Below the pieces are notes generated by a model that was not told where the DNA came from, searched no databases, and was given only the letters and a program-made list of their open reading frames with translations. Position numbers and translations under genes: made by a program. DNA of 64,000 bases, from the NCBI GenBank assembly GCA_964432825.1, contig CAYSOX010000004.1, forward strand, positions 1-64,000, written 5' to 3'. How positions within the stretch are numbered: position 1 is the first letter of the stretch; each line of letters starts with the position of its first letter. Shown piece after piece: positions 27,088 through 39,400 of this stretch. This stretch comes from UMGS1908 sp964432825 (GTDB lineage Bacteria; Bacillota; Clostridia; Christensenellales; UBA1242).

Positions 27088-29799
27088 TTAAGAGTCTAGT
27101 GGTTCTGAATCTGTGCTTTCAAAGTCGGGGCTTTGAAAGTCGGAATATTTGGAGCCTGTATTTTCGTAGTTGGTATTTGTAAAAACAGAGTCTTTGGAGT
27201 TTATGTTTTCCGAATCTGTATTTTTGGCGTAGGTATTTTTGTAGTTAGTGTTTTTAGAACCATTGTTTTCGAAGTCGGGGTTTTTGGCGTTGGTTTTTTT
27301 GTTATCAGTTTTTTCGTTGCTAGAATTTTTAGCGTCGTTTTTTTCGAAGTCGGGGTTTTTAGTCTCGGCATTTTTAGTCTTGGAGGTTTGCGATGTAGGA
27401 GACTTTGGGGTGTTGTTTGAGGTGTAACGCTTTCGGAAGATGATTATCAATATTAAAAGAAGTATGTTTATTGCAACTAAAACTAAACCTATTATTTGTA
27501 AGGGGGTCAATTCGTCTGATTTTATATCTTCGGTTTGAATGTATCCATAGAACACCTGACCCGAGTCGTTTTGGTAGACGGCGCGGGTGTAGGTGCTTCC
27601 GGCACTAATTTTTTCAAGGAGTTTTACGCGGGTGTTGTCCTCGATGCCCAAAGTCTCAAACTCTGCGATTTCCTCGTCGGAGTAGGAAGTTAAGTCGTCG
27701 GGAGAAGGTGTGAGGAACATTTTTGTTTCTCTTTTTGTTCTGCCGTTGCATTTAACTTTTTGGGTGGCGATTAAATTTTTGGATGAGTTAATCTGTGTGT
27801 AACGAACATATCCCGTGTTACCACTAGGGGTTGAAACGACATAGAAACTCTCGCCGTGAGAATTTTTCACCGTTTGTAAAACGGATTGAGTTAAAATTGA
27901 GTTGTCTTGTAGGCGTTCTACGATTTGGTTTTGGTTATCTTCTATAGTGCTTGGAAGGGCGAAGACTGGAACAGAAGAACCTAAGACTTTAACAGGCGTA
28001 GAGACTGGTGTTTTTTGAGTGTATTCAATAGGTGTGGTGTCTTTTAGGTACAAATAATAGTTTGTGGTTTTGGTTGTGTATAGACAATAGTAGTAATTTT
28101 TAAAAGCGACATCATCTTTGGCTAAAATTACAAGGTTGGTTCCGCTTGGAATTGTAAATTGAGGAGTTATTGAAAATGGGGTGGCATAAAGTTCGGCGGA
28201 TTTTGTAACGCGAATAAACTGATGTGCGGAAGTTGTCTCAAGTGAAGGTTCGGGTGTTGAGTTTTCCATAAAAATTTGGATGGTGTCTCTTAGCCCGGTT
28301 GAGGTGAGTTTGTATATTACTTGAGCATTTGGGTCGGTGAAATATAGCGCGTCACCAATTTTTGCCATTGAAGATAGCGTTATTGATGTGAAGCGGTTTG
28401 GAAAAGTTCGGGTTATTAGATTTTTTAAATTGATTAGTCTAGTTGAACCGCTCTCATTTTTTTGCAAAACTCCGTTAGACTGCAAAAGATAGAGTGATTG
28501 GTTGGTAGAAATTACCGAAGTGATGGCTTTGTTTGGGGCGAAATTTGACCCGTTAACGGCCTCTTGCTCGGAGGAGAAGTAAGTCGTTGAACCATCGTTG
28601 GTAACTGCTTTGTAGTAACCGCTGGCGTTTTTTGTGAGTTGTACGGTGCAAGTGGACGCCTTTGAGTTCTCATCAATCAACTCATAATAAGACAAGAACA
28701 GCGAACCGTTGGATGCGTAAAGTGATGTGATGTGGGTGTGGTCAGCATTTTCAACAATAAGTTCGTTTGCGGTTGTGTTATTTCGTGCGTATTGGTTAAA
28801 GTCGTAAGTTGACCCCGATGAAGAGAGGGTTTGACCGCTCTCCTCAATGGTTTCAACATTTAAAATTTTGTTGTCGTTTAGAAGATACAAAACTTCTTGG
28901 TTGGTGGATGAAGATTCTTCCGTGGTGGCGGAAGTTTGCGTTTCCACAGCAAAAAGCGTTGCATTTTCCATTTGGGTTTGAACTTTGGTATAAACTAAAG
29001 TTCCGTTTGTGTTTTTTATGCGATAAATTTCATTTTTATGTGTTTCAGGGTTGGTGGCTAAACAATATAAAAAAGTGCCAGAAAATTGCAAACTTAAGAT
29101 GTTTTTCTTTTCGGTTGTTTCAGCGGTTGGGATTGGCGAAGTGGAGTTTGTTGAAAACCCCGTTAATCCTTCCGTGAAAGAATCGTAAACAAACAATGTT
29201 TCACCGTCGGTTGCTACAAGTTGTGGCGACTTAAGATAGGTGATTGCGGTTTGCGTGGCGGTAAAATTTGCTTTAGGTAATTTTTCGGTAGACACGCTCA
29301 TTTTAAGGTCTGAACCATTAAAAATTCTGGAGTAGTTGTCTGCAGAGAGGCTAGTCGCTGTAAAATTTCCGCTTGGATAGTTTGATGAAGAAAAGTTATT
29401 TAAAGAATTTTCTGTATCCAAAGAGTTGTTTTCAGTTGAGTTGCCGATTGCAGAGTTTAAAATTTTAGGTGAAATGCTTTGGTTTGTTGAATTTGCAAAT
29501 ACCTTTTTTGCGGTTGAATTCTGAAAAGTTGATAAATAAGAGCCTGAAGTAATAATGTCCTTTTTAGAATTTGGTGTGCCATTTAGTGTAAAATATTTAG
29601 GTGAAATATCTATTAAAGACATTGAATTCAGCGATTCAATATTTTGCAAATTGCAAGAATGTGTGGTTGGTTGCTTGCTACAATTTGCAGTAGGCGAAGA
29701 AAAATTACGGCAAATTTGTGGCGTGGTGCAAGCCAAGACACTTCCAAATGCAAGTGTGGTTATTGCAATTCGTTTTAAATTTTTAATAGATTTTTTCAT
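27088..29799 (-). CDS. Exported propeller/SH3-like membrane protein with repetitive cytoplasmic tail (903 aa)
   Basis: I place the start at ATG 29799-29797, where AAGGAA lies eight bases upstream and the product begins MKKSIKNLKRIAITTLAFGSV, a good signal sequence. Cys24 (VLAC) could make it a lipoprotein, though the lipobox is imperfect. The open frame continues to 29985, but that extension is basic, odd in composition and has no ribosome site. After a Ser/Asn-rich linker come repeated short motifs of the type LFVYDSF, LYLLNDNKIL, LYLLQSNGVL and ALYFTDPNAQVIYKLT, suggesting a beta-propeller. Then come SH3-like segments (for example GYVRYTQI and FYGYIQTEDI ends). One span follows (about 763-787, IIGLVLVAINILLLILIII), then FRKRY and a 110-residue Asn/Lys/Ser-rich tail with five-residue periodicity. 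Role unknown; possibly wall binding outside with a cytoplasmic tail. Confidence 0.75.
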   Translation of the reverse strand: MKKSIKNLKRIAITTLAFGSVLACTTPQICRNFSSPTANCSKQPTTHSCNLQNIESLNSMSLIDISPKYFTLNGTPNSKKDIITSGSYLSTFQNSTAKKVFANSTNQSISPKILNSAIGNSTENNSLDTENSLNNFSSSNYPSGNFTATSLSADNYSRIFNGSDLKMSVSTEKLPKANFTATQTAITYLKSPQLVATDGETLFVYDSFTEGLTGFSTNSTSPIPTAETTEKKNILSLQFSGTFLYCLATNPETHKNEIYRIKNTNGTLVYTKVQTQMENATLFAVETQTSATTEESSSTNQEVLYLLNDNKILNVETIEESGQTLSSSGSTYDFNQYARNNTTANELIVENADHTHITSLYASNGSLFLSYYELIDENSKASTCTVQLTKNASGYYKAVTNDGSTTYFSSEQEAVNGSNFAPNKAITSVISTNQSLYLLQSNGVLQKNESGSTRLINLKNLITRTFPNRFTSITLSSMAKIGDALYFTDPNAQVIYKLTSTGLRDTIQIFMENSTPEPSLETTSAHQFIRVTKSAELYATPFSITPQFTIPSGTNLVILAKDDVAFKNYYYCLYTTKTTNYYLYLKDTTPIEYTQKTPVSTPVKVLGSSVPVFALPSTIEDNQNQIVERLQDNSILTQSVLQTVKNSHGESFYVVSTPSGNTGYVRYTQINSSKNLIATQKVKCNGRTKRETKMFLTPSPDDLTSYSDEEIAEFETLGIEDNTRVKLLEKISAGSTYTRAVYQNDSGQVFYGYIQTEDIKSDELTPLQIIGLVLVAINILLLILIIIFRKRYTSNNTPKSPTSQTSKTKNAETKNPDFEKNDAKNSSNEKTDNKKTNAKNPDFENNGSKNTNYKNTYAKNTDSENINSKDSVFTNTNYENTGSKYSDFQSPDFESTDSEPLDS

Positions 29800-30083
29800 A
29801 TTGTTAGTTCCTTTTTTTAGTGAAATACAATTCGGTTCTTTCATTTTGGGCTTATGTAAGTGCAACACGGTTTTGGTAAGTGGCAACAAGTATTTTGTTG
29901 TTTTATGGGGTGTTGCAAGTTTTGTGTGCCGTAAGGGAGTGACCGAAGTGTCTCTAAATTTGTAAATTATTTTTTTGACATTCAACAGAAAATTTCTATC
30001 CGCTTGTTTTTTGTTTAGTGGTTGAGCGGGGAAGATTGTTTATTGTATGCCAAATTTTTATTTTAATAATGTTAGTTTTTGAA

Positions 30084-30207
30084 GCACAAAATACTAGAAA
30101 ATTTATGCGAAATTAGTTTTAATTTTTGCCAGTTGGTCACGAACAAAAATACTATGCTTTGCACAAAATACTAGAAAATTTATGCGAAATTAGTTTTAAT
30201 TTTTGCC
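30084..30207. repeat. 47-bp exact direct repeat, 77-bp spacing
   Basis: The 47 bases at 30084-30130, beginning GCACAAAATACTAGAAAATT, recur without mismatch at 30161-30207. Thirty different bases lie between. They sit in the leader or promoter region of the 903-aa minus-strand gene (29800-30385), where no other element stands out. Confidence 0.85.
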
Positions 30208-30385
30208 GTCAAATTTTAAGCAAAACAAAGAATGAATTAGGTGTTGACCGAGGGTTAAAGTGTCAAAATAAGCCCAAATTTTGGCTAATATTAAGTTGAG
30301 CGTTTTGCAAGTTTCAAAATTCGTGCATTTTTGAAAAATAATCTGCAAAAATTAATACAATTTTTTTTAAGTTTTATATTAAACT

Positions 30386-30413
30386 CTTTTGGAAGTTTTT
30401 AGGCTTCCAAAAG
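30386..30413 (-). terminator. Terminator hairpin after the giant gene
   Basis: CTTTTGGAAG (30386-30395) and CTTCCAAAAG (30404-30413) form a 10-bp perfect stem with an 8-base loop, about 32 bases beyond the stop codon of the giant gene. The T tract is weak in the minus direction and better in the plus direction (GTTTAATTTTGTTTTT), so it may work both ways. Confidence 0.65.
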
Positions 30414-30444
30414 GTTTAATTTTGTTTTTAATACAAGTTTGAAT

Positions 30445-33400
30445 TTAATCAAGGTTTGTAGTGTAGCCAGAGATTGTAGAGGTTATTTTTTTAGGTGTTC
30501 GAACTACGGTTGCTGGTGAAGTTCTATTGCCTTCAATAAATCTAGTTGCCAATTCATTTGCACAATAGTTTGGTAGAAACATTTTTGCCAACGTGCAAAG
30601 AGTTAATGCACCAAACACAATCTTTAATACAGTGCCAAGTTTGTTTACAAACGATTTAAGTTGAGAACCGATTGTAAAGACTAGTACAGCAGACGCTACG
30701 ATTGTTGAAAGAACACCTGTGCCCAGTACTGCAGCCCATTTTACTAATGCAGCAGAGACACTGGTGAATGCTCCGTGTGAAATAACTGCAATTGCTATAG
30801 CTGCGACGATTATTATAACGACCATTACAATGGTAATTATTTTGTTAACCAATTTTTCGCGGTCGATTATCTCATCTACTTGACTTTCGGTTACAAAAGG
30901 CTTGCCGTCTACTAGAATTTGGACTTGCCTTAATGCGATGCGGTTGTCTGGAACATCTCTATTGCCTACGGTACGAGTTTCTTGGCTAGTAAGTCCGTTG
31001 TCGGTATTATTTAATATAATCTTATTTACTAGTTTTGCAGAGCCAGTTGAGAAATTGAATAATGCTTTTTCACCGTCTTGATCTTTGATATCTTTGGTTA
31101 TTGCGATGTAAGACTTAATAGTTAAACTATATGAGTCAAATTCATTCATTCCGTATCTTGTGGATGTGAATCTAGTTGCAGCATTTTGGTCTCCGGTAGA
31201 GTAATAGTTTGCTCCGCGGGCAGATGTGTTTGATAGATATGGGAAGAAGTATCCATACCAACTAGACATTTCCATTGAAGATAAGTAATCGCTTAAACTT
31301 TCACCACCGGATTGAGTTAAGGTAAAGTGAGTATTAATGCTGTTTTGAGTAACTTTTACATCCTTTTTGTTTATAGAATTGTTAGTATTAACATAATAAT
31401 CACTAGAAATGTTTTGGGTATAATAGTAGCCCATAGGACCTGCTGAAATATCTTCGTTACCATCAACTCCTGCGTATACAAGATTTACATCGGCTTCGGC
31501 TAATGCATCGTATTGTTCTTTTAATCCTTCAACATTTTTGTATTCTTCAGATTGATAGTTAGAGTATTCGCCTAATTCAACTTGTTCTTTGATTTGAATA
31601 TCTGTGATTATGAAGTCATTGTAATTTGCACTAAGGTCACATTGAAGAAGTTCGAATGCGGATAGAACATAGGTGGTAAGCTTGGTTTGAACTAGTTCTT
31701 GCCATTCGGCTCTTGTTTTGTCGTCAATTTTATAGTTTTTGAATATTTCGCCGTATGCTTTATCGATGCTATTGCCACTGCGGTCTGTCAACGAATATTC
31801 AACATATTGGGCATTAAAAGCTCCTCCATCTGAATAGAAGTTGTCGGCCTTACCTGAATATCCATTCACAAAATTACCTAATAATACAGCCAACAAAGTA
31901 TTTGGATCGGTTATCATAATTTTATCATCATCTTCCCCCCAATTATCAATGTCCCATTTACCAGGGGTAATGCTTCGGTCGTAAGCGTATAAGTCATGAT
32001 CCCACCACAATTTATTTTGTTCTAGACAGTGTTCAATTGCCCCAGTAAGCATTTCTAGATTATCACACTTTTTAATAATTTCGTTTATAGCGATAGTATA
32101 TTTATCTATGTTGTTATAGTCATTTGTAAATGCATTAAAGGAAAGGTTTGTTATAGCGTATTCCGTGTTTGCAATGTCCATATAGTAATACAATTCAGGT
32201 AAATTTAATAATGCTGTCTGAATATCGGTTGATGTAAGTGTTTTAAACAAATCATCGGTTGTAGTGCCTGAGTTATAAATTGAAATACCTGCGCCGGTAG
32301 ACAACTTTGCGCGTTGAAAGAAATATGTTGTTTCTTCTTGAGCAAAAGGGGTTTTTAATATATCAGCATCGGTATAGTTAGGGCTTGCTGGGGTTCCAAT
32401 TTTTTCGTCTATTGCAATTCGTGTAAATACTTTAAATGCAATTTTTTGAGCACCTTGCAATTCTTTGATTTCAACAATTTGCCCAATATACTCTGCCCCT
32501 TGACCATTTAAGATGTTTAAGATGTCTTGATATTTATTACTGTTTTCACTTAAGCCGTAATATTCAATGTATTCGTGATCTTCTAAACCTCTTGTCTGAC
32601 TAAATGAACACTCAAATGCTTTACCCCACATGTTGTCCATGTCGGTAAATCCTATTGCTGGTGCAAGATGATAGTAGTCAAGAAGATTACTTGCAAGAGA
32701 CCTGTTATTACTATAATATTGCGTTGCATAGAGCATTAATGGCCAATATTTTAAGCAAGAACGTTCAGGTTGGTTATAATATGAACTTCCGACATAACTA
32801 GTTAAATCGACATCGGTATTATGATTTTTAATTGAAATATATGACAATGCGGTATTATTTTCTACTGAACCATTTTGAATTGGATTTGTTAAATTTTCAA
32901 AAAAGTATGTTAATGTATTGTTTGCAATATTGTTCTTTGTGTTCACTTTATAGTTGTCGCTTAAAAGTGAGGTAAAATCTAGGTACATTTCATAAGAACC
33001 GTTACCATTGTTTTTATTTGAAATTTCAAATTGAGATAATAATTCTTTAAATCCTGCAGAGAAATAATTCATAAAATCAAGGTCTGAAGATTGTTTTTCA
33101 AATTTTAAATGAATGTCGTTAGTTTCATCTTCTTTTATAGTTCCATCACTGTCTATATATTTTAAGTTTTTATCTCCGCCAATATAGTTTACGTTTGAAT
33201 CTTCATTAGGGTCTAACCAATCTTTAAACAATTCAGACCATTTTGCAGTGTATGTATTAATATAACCGTTAAGGTTTATGAAATTGTCTTGTACAACACC
33301 AGAGCCGGCAGGTTTGTTTATGAAAGGATTTTCCGTTTTGGAAACCGTAAAGCCTAGAGTTTGTAAATCATAATAGAAATATGTATATTCTAACACGGCG

Positions 33401-36400
33401 GTGTGAAGTTTTTCGTCTGGGGATTCGATGTAAGAATAGGTAGCGACGGATTTAACAAGGTCTATTACTGAGAAGCCTATTGTTACAGGTGAACCATTCA
33501 TATCCTTTAAGGCGATTGAGTTATTTGAGTCTTGTAATGCGTCTGAGTATGCATTTACATAGCGTCCTAATGTTTCATAATTTTGGGTTCTTAATTGATC
33601 ATAAGTTAAACCAAGTACTTCTTGAATTGTGGTATGAACGTCGTCTTCTGTGCCATAGGTTGAAGGGTCGAAGAATACAATTGTGCCTGAAGTGAAGGTA
33701 TTATCATTAAACACAAGTCCGTATGCAAGATATGCTGCCATAAGTTCATTTTTATACGTTTTATATGCTCTTGTATCTGAAGTGTCGGACTTATAGTTGG
33801 CATAAGCGGTGATTATGTTATACAATACAGCATTATAATATGAACTAAAGTTGTTTAGATAATCTTGAACAGAGAGAACTGCAAGGTATCCGTTAATTTT
33901 ATCATTAAATTCATCGGTGTAGACATAGTAACCTTTGTTTTTGTCGAACTGCGCATATTTTTGATCTGGACTATATTCGCCAGATTTATTATAGAAAGCA
34001 CATTGTGTTTGGCTTTCAATATACAACTCTAAAGCAGAAGTTAAGTAATAATAGGTACAAAGTTCTTCGTATTGTTCTTTTTTGCTATTCTCAGCGGATA
34101 ACTTCAATAGGAAGGTTTGGAAAGTATTGTAATCTTCTTCTTGTAACTCTTCTTCCGTTTTCCCTGGTGTAGGTGTAGGGGTAGGAACTGCAGGGGTATC
34201 AACTATTAGGCTAAGTGGTAAGTTTGCAGTGTTAATAACTTCTGTATTTTCACCATAGTTCACAGAAAGTTCCATCATTTGAGTTTCGTTTTCAGTATAT
34301 AATTTTGTAACTTCAACACTTATCCTAGGAATATTAATGATTCCGAGTGTGTTTTTAGGTAGGTCAAGTATATTATTTTGGGAGTCTAAATCGTTGAATA
34401 TATAGTCAATTTCTTCTAGTAACTGGTAGTAACGGTAGGCACCTGGGTAGTTTGATTCGTCTGATGGTTCCGGTGCTTTTCCATCTTTGTCAGTATAACA
34501 TGCTGCAGCATTGCTACGCCAGTTTGTTAAAGTTTCGTTTAATAAAGTTATGTAATCGCTTGAGTCATCGTCTTTAGGTGGGGTGATGTCTTCGGATGGG
34601 ATATCTAAACCATTTTTGTATGCAATAAATAATTTGCCTAATGTGGTGTCTGGATTGTTGCGGTCGCGTTCCATATTTTTATTCATTCGCTCTAGCAATT
34701 TGTTTTGATCTAAGACATTGTAATTATTTAGTAGGTTGTTGAATGCCTTTTTAGCATTGTCGCCACTATTTTCACCTACTGCGTCCAAATTAGAACCCGA
34801 GCCTGCTGAAAGAATATTTTGGAATTCGTCTATTTGAGACAAGTAGGCGTTTGCACCTTTAAACTTATAAATATTATAGGTTGAGAACATATTTGATAGA
34901 TAATTTGAAAGTTCGTTGTATTTGTCCATCTCATCATTTTTAGCGTAGTTGATTAGTGTATTTAATAAATCGGAGACGGTTTCAACTGAATATTTATTAG
35001 TTTCTTTTTCGTAGGTAGACTTATCTAAGAAACCGGTGTTGCTGGATGTTTCGCCATCGGCGTTTAGTTCAATTTCTAGGGCGATTGCGCGGACGGTGAA
35101 GCCTACATTTACTATTACATCATAAGCAGATGAGGTTACATTGCCGTATTCGTCTGGAACTATTACATTGTTGAATGCTTTGTAGTTGCCGTATGCGAAT
35201 TTGGTTTCGTCAATCTTTGCAAAGCCTTCTGGTTTTGAGTAGCCGGCATAGAATAGTGCGCTGTTTCGTTGTAAGCCGTCGGTATAGTCGGTTCCTGCGT
35301 TTAGTAATATTTGGATTGCTGGGAATCCGCTTGATGGGGTGGCGGTAACTTTTGCACGAATGTAGAAGTTTGTTTTGCCTCCTTGGATTCCTTGACCGAT
35401 TGTATCTGCGGTTATACTTGTTATAGCGTTATCTATTTCCTTAATGAAATCCATTTGGAACTTAGAAGAATCTGAAGTGTTGACTTGGATTCGGTCGGAA
35501 TTGATTGAGCCGTCGGCATTTACATATTCATTTACATCGCTAACGCTAGATTTTAGAGTGTAAGAATTGAATGCGTCGGCGGTTAATTTAACTATTTTGT
35601 ATTGTCGTCCGTTATAGTTTGTGTCGCCGTTAAATAGCATTACATAAACTGAATTGTCGGAAGCGTTTGAGAATGGATGGTGAGCCTCTTTAGTTTTGTA
35701 ATCATAAACGAAGTGTAAGCCGTTTTCTTCGTCTTGTTCTACTTGTTGACTTAAAACTTTGCAGAATACATAAGTTTGTTCATATTTTGAGCTTCGGTAG
35801 GTTGCAAGTTTGTAGAATTCGGAATCATTTCGTGCTGAGTTTGCTCCGTTGAAATACATACCGCCAGCGTAAATATATGCAGAAGATGGGGTGGCGGAAA
35901 GATTAGTGTAAGTTTCATTTGTTGCACTTGCTACCGCGTAAATTGAGTTGTATGAATTGATTAGGTTTCCGTTTATGTCGTATATGAATGATTTAATTTC
36001 GTCAACTGAAATTGAGTCACTTTCTTGGAATACGCCATCTTTTAATTCGTAAGTTTGAATTTTTTGTTTTGTGCTGTCCAATTCAAAGTAATGTTTTCCT
36101 AAATCGTTATTTGGTTCGACTCCGACATTTTTGTATTCGCCATTGCCATCATTGGCTGTTTCATCAAATTCCAATAAGTCGTCTTTGAATGAAATGTATT
36201 CATCAACAACTCCGTTTAAGGCGTCGTATGTTTGGTCGGTTTCGTTAATTACGATTTCTAAGATGTAACTTGCTGGTCGGAAGTATGCGTTTAGAGTGGT
36301 TTTGCCTTTAAGTTTTGCACTTAGAGTGGTGAATGCTTTGTCTTGAGCGTACATAAAGTAGCCTTGAACTTTTCCACTTTCAAGTTTTCCTGCTTGTGCT

Positions 36401-39400
36401 ACGGTTACCTTTGAGTAGTCTTGAGTGGTTTGGTAAGTATAGTCTTGAACAAAGGTTGAAACCGGAGATGAGGTAGAGCCTTGAAGCAAGGTTTTAAACG
36501 ATGGGGCATTTTTAATTTGGGTGATAGTGATTGGCGTGTCTGTTTTGTATTTAATTTCGTAGGTTAAGCCCTCTGAAGTGGTGGTGATTATATAGGTTGC
36601 ATAACCATTTTGGTAAACAACATAATTATATCCAAAAGCACCATTAGATGTGTGTACAAAATAGGTTGTGTTATCTGCAAAAGTGGATTTTGAACCAATT
36701 TGCAAGTACTTATGAGCAACGGAGTAAGTTTGTTCGGCAGATATAACAGAAACTAAGAATTCGCGTATAGATGATAGACTATAATTGTCGTTATTATCTG
36801 GAAGGTTGCCTGAAATGGTGTCATTTCCGTAAGCGAAAGTTAGGTGGGTGTCGTTGGTTATATTTAAGAACTTAACATTTTCAGTAACCGGTGTGGTTGA
36901 ACCTATCTTGTATGCAACATATGGAAGTATGTTTTGATACTCGTCTATGTGGTCACTATCTTTGGCATTTCCAATTATCTTGTCGTTGGTGATGCTTGAG
37001 TATTCGCCCGAGTTTAACTTATCTGTGATTGATGTTAGATAATTTTGGGCGGTGGTGTACTTATCTGCACCACTAAGGTAGATACTGCCATCTGAAATAT
37101 TAGTATAACTGAATGTGGTGGTTTGGATTTGCTTGCTTGCTTTTTGCATATAGGATTGTAGTTCAGCAATAAATGCATCGCTAGTTGGATGTGATAATTC
37201 GTTTATAAATTCATCAAATGCATAACTTATAGCAAACCAAATATCAACGAAGTGTCCGTTATATATTAAGTAGCCGCCGGTCTCGATTAGGTCAATTGAA
37301 TTTTTAGAACTTGCAAGACTGAAGAAGTATTCACTTTGCATTAATTCTTCTATTTGACTATCGTTAAATGTAAATGAATCATTTGCATTTAAAATATCTT
37401 CTAAGTAGTCGGAATCTTTTAAGACAACTTTTAATTTTTCAATTAAATCTGAAAGTTCAATTACTTGTACTTTATTTGCGTCGTCTCTGCCTTGGTTTAA
37501 CTCATCTACATTGTCGTTGTATTCCTCAACAACAGTTTCTAGTATATTTTCAAAGGTGTTACCAAATGAATACATATAGTAAGTTAAGCTATCATATTCA
37601 TAGGTTAGACTGCTTTGAGTGTATTTAACCGAAACGCTATCTCTTAAAATAGGAGTTAAATCTTCTAGGAAGTCATTGTAAACATAAACATCTTTGCCGA
37701 CACCTGTTTGAAGTGTGTATTTTTCTTTTAAGATGTTACGAACATTTACGAACTCGCCATTTATGTAAGTATAGAAGGTTCGGTCGGCGTATGAAGATTG
37801 TTCGGTTAGTGGACTGGTTGAATAGAATACATTTTGTGCGGTTGTGGATTCGTCGGTGTATTCTACAATTTGATTCAACTTGTTCACTGTTTCACCACGG
37901 TATGTACCTATGCCAAATACTCCAGTAAAGTACACATCGTTTGTATTATCGGCTAAAAGTGGGATGGTTACAAGTTCACCGGTTGAAGAAATTGTACCAA
38001 TCTCTAAGCCTTTTGTTCGTGCGTCGTCGGAAATTGCACCATTTGAGAAGTAGGTGGAAATTTCATCTAAACTTGCATTTATGTAGAAAACATCTAGTGG
38101 GGTGTTGAATAGTTTATTTTGAAGGTATATGTTCATATCCTCCAAAATGCCAGACGCGGTGGTTGAGTCGTAACGATTTTGAAGTTTTGATAGGCTATAT
38201 TTATAAGCGTAGAATAATTTGCCGTCTTTAAAGTAAGTGTGGTGATTGGTGATTGGTGTGTTGTTCTCCAAATTTTCTGTTCTATATAAATAGTTTGAAT
38301 TATCACTATTTAGTGAGTAGTGGAAGGAAGATGTTGCATCCTTTTTGCCGGTGTTTAACTTGTACATATAGTAAGTTTTTCCGTTTATTTCAGCGGTTTG
38401 TTGTGTGTCACCCGTCTTTAGGTCGGTTTCGGACTGTTCATTGGTGAATAACCAGCCAGCAAACTCGGCGTATGGGTAATTTACACTTGTTAGGGCTAAT
38501 GGTGTGGATGCACCAGTTAGTCTTGAACCGCGGATGTAACCCGAATAACTTTCCTCATCGGTGTAAGGAGCAAAGGTAACCTTTTTGTAACTTTCAATTT
38601 CGTCGACTATAATTTTTGCATATAGGTCGCTACTATTAATTACCTTGTCGTCTTCATATTTGATTGAAGAGTAGAACTTGCCGTTTGCATCGTTTACATA
38701 TGCAGGTTTCCAGTCGTCATTACTAGTTTTATAGAAGATGTTTGAAGTTTCAATATATTCGCCGGTTTCTTCAACTAAATATCTTGAACTGTTGTATTCT
38801 TTTAAGTTGATTTCTACTGGAGATAGGATATCTTCATATAATGCAATGATTACCAAACTTGACCTATTGTTTCCAGAAATATCCAAATATAATGAGTATG
38901 AATTGTCGGCATTCTTTATCCAATTTGTTCCGTTTGGAGCGGTTGCGTCGAAGAATATACTATTTGAAGCGTTGAATGAAGTGTTGTTACGGCTATTTAC
39001 CGATTGAAGTGAAAGTTGTAAACTTGGTGAGTCGGTTAATCTGTAAATAACTCGGATACCCTTGAAGTAATAGCCATTCTTTTGTGGAGCGGTGACTAGC
39101 ATTTGGTCGCCACTTGTGTAAGTGCTTGAACTTGATGTGCTAAGTGATGCTATAAATGTTGTCTGAGGCTCGTTGCTTGTTGCTTCATTAATAAAATTGT
39201 AACCATAATCTAAAGTAGAATTTAAGTCAAGTGAATATCTGTATGCAAGTGTTTGAATGGTTTTTAATTTATTTAAAATCTTTTCAAGCGATGCATTGGA
39301 TTCATCAATCTCGCCTGCTACTAATAGATTTTGGAGTTCGCTTTCTGCATCTGAGTATGATTTATTACCTTTAGCGTAGGCAATATATGTATTACATGCT

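Noticed and set aside
27133..27420. Plus-strand hydrophobic frame of 95 codons
   Set aside because: It is antisense to the Asn/Lys-rich five-residue repeat tail; the apparent membrane protein arises from reversed AT-rich codons.
29800..29985. Upstream ATG of the 903-aa minus-strand gene
   Set aside because: The added 62 residues are basic and unlike an export signal, while the downstream Met has a ribosome site and begins a proper signal sequence.
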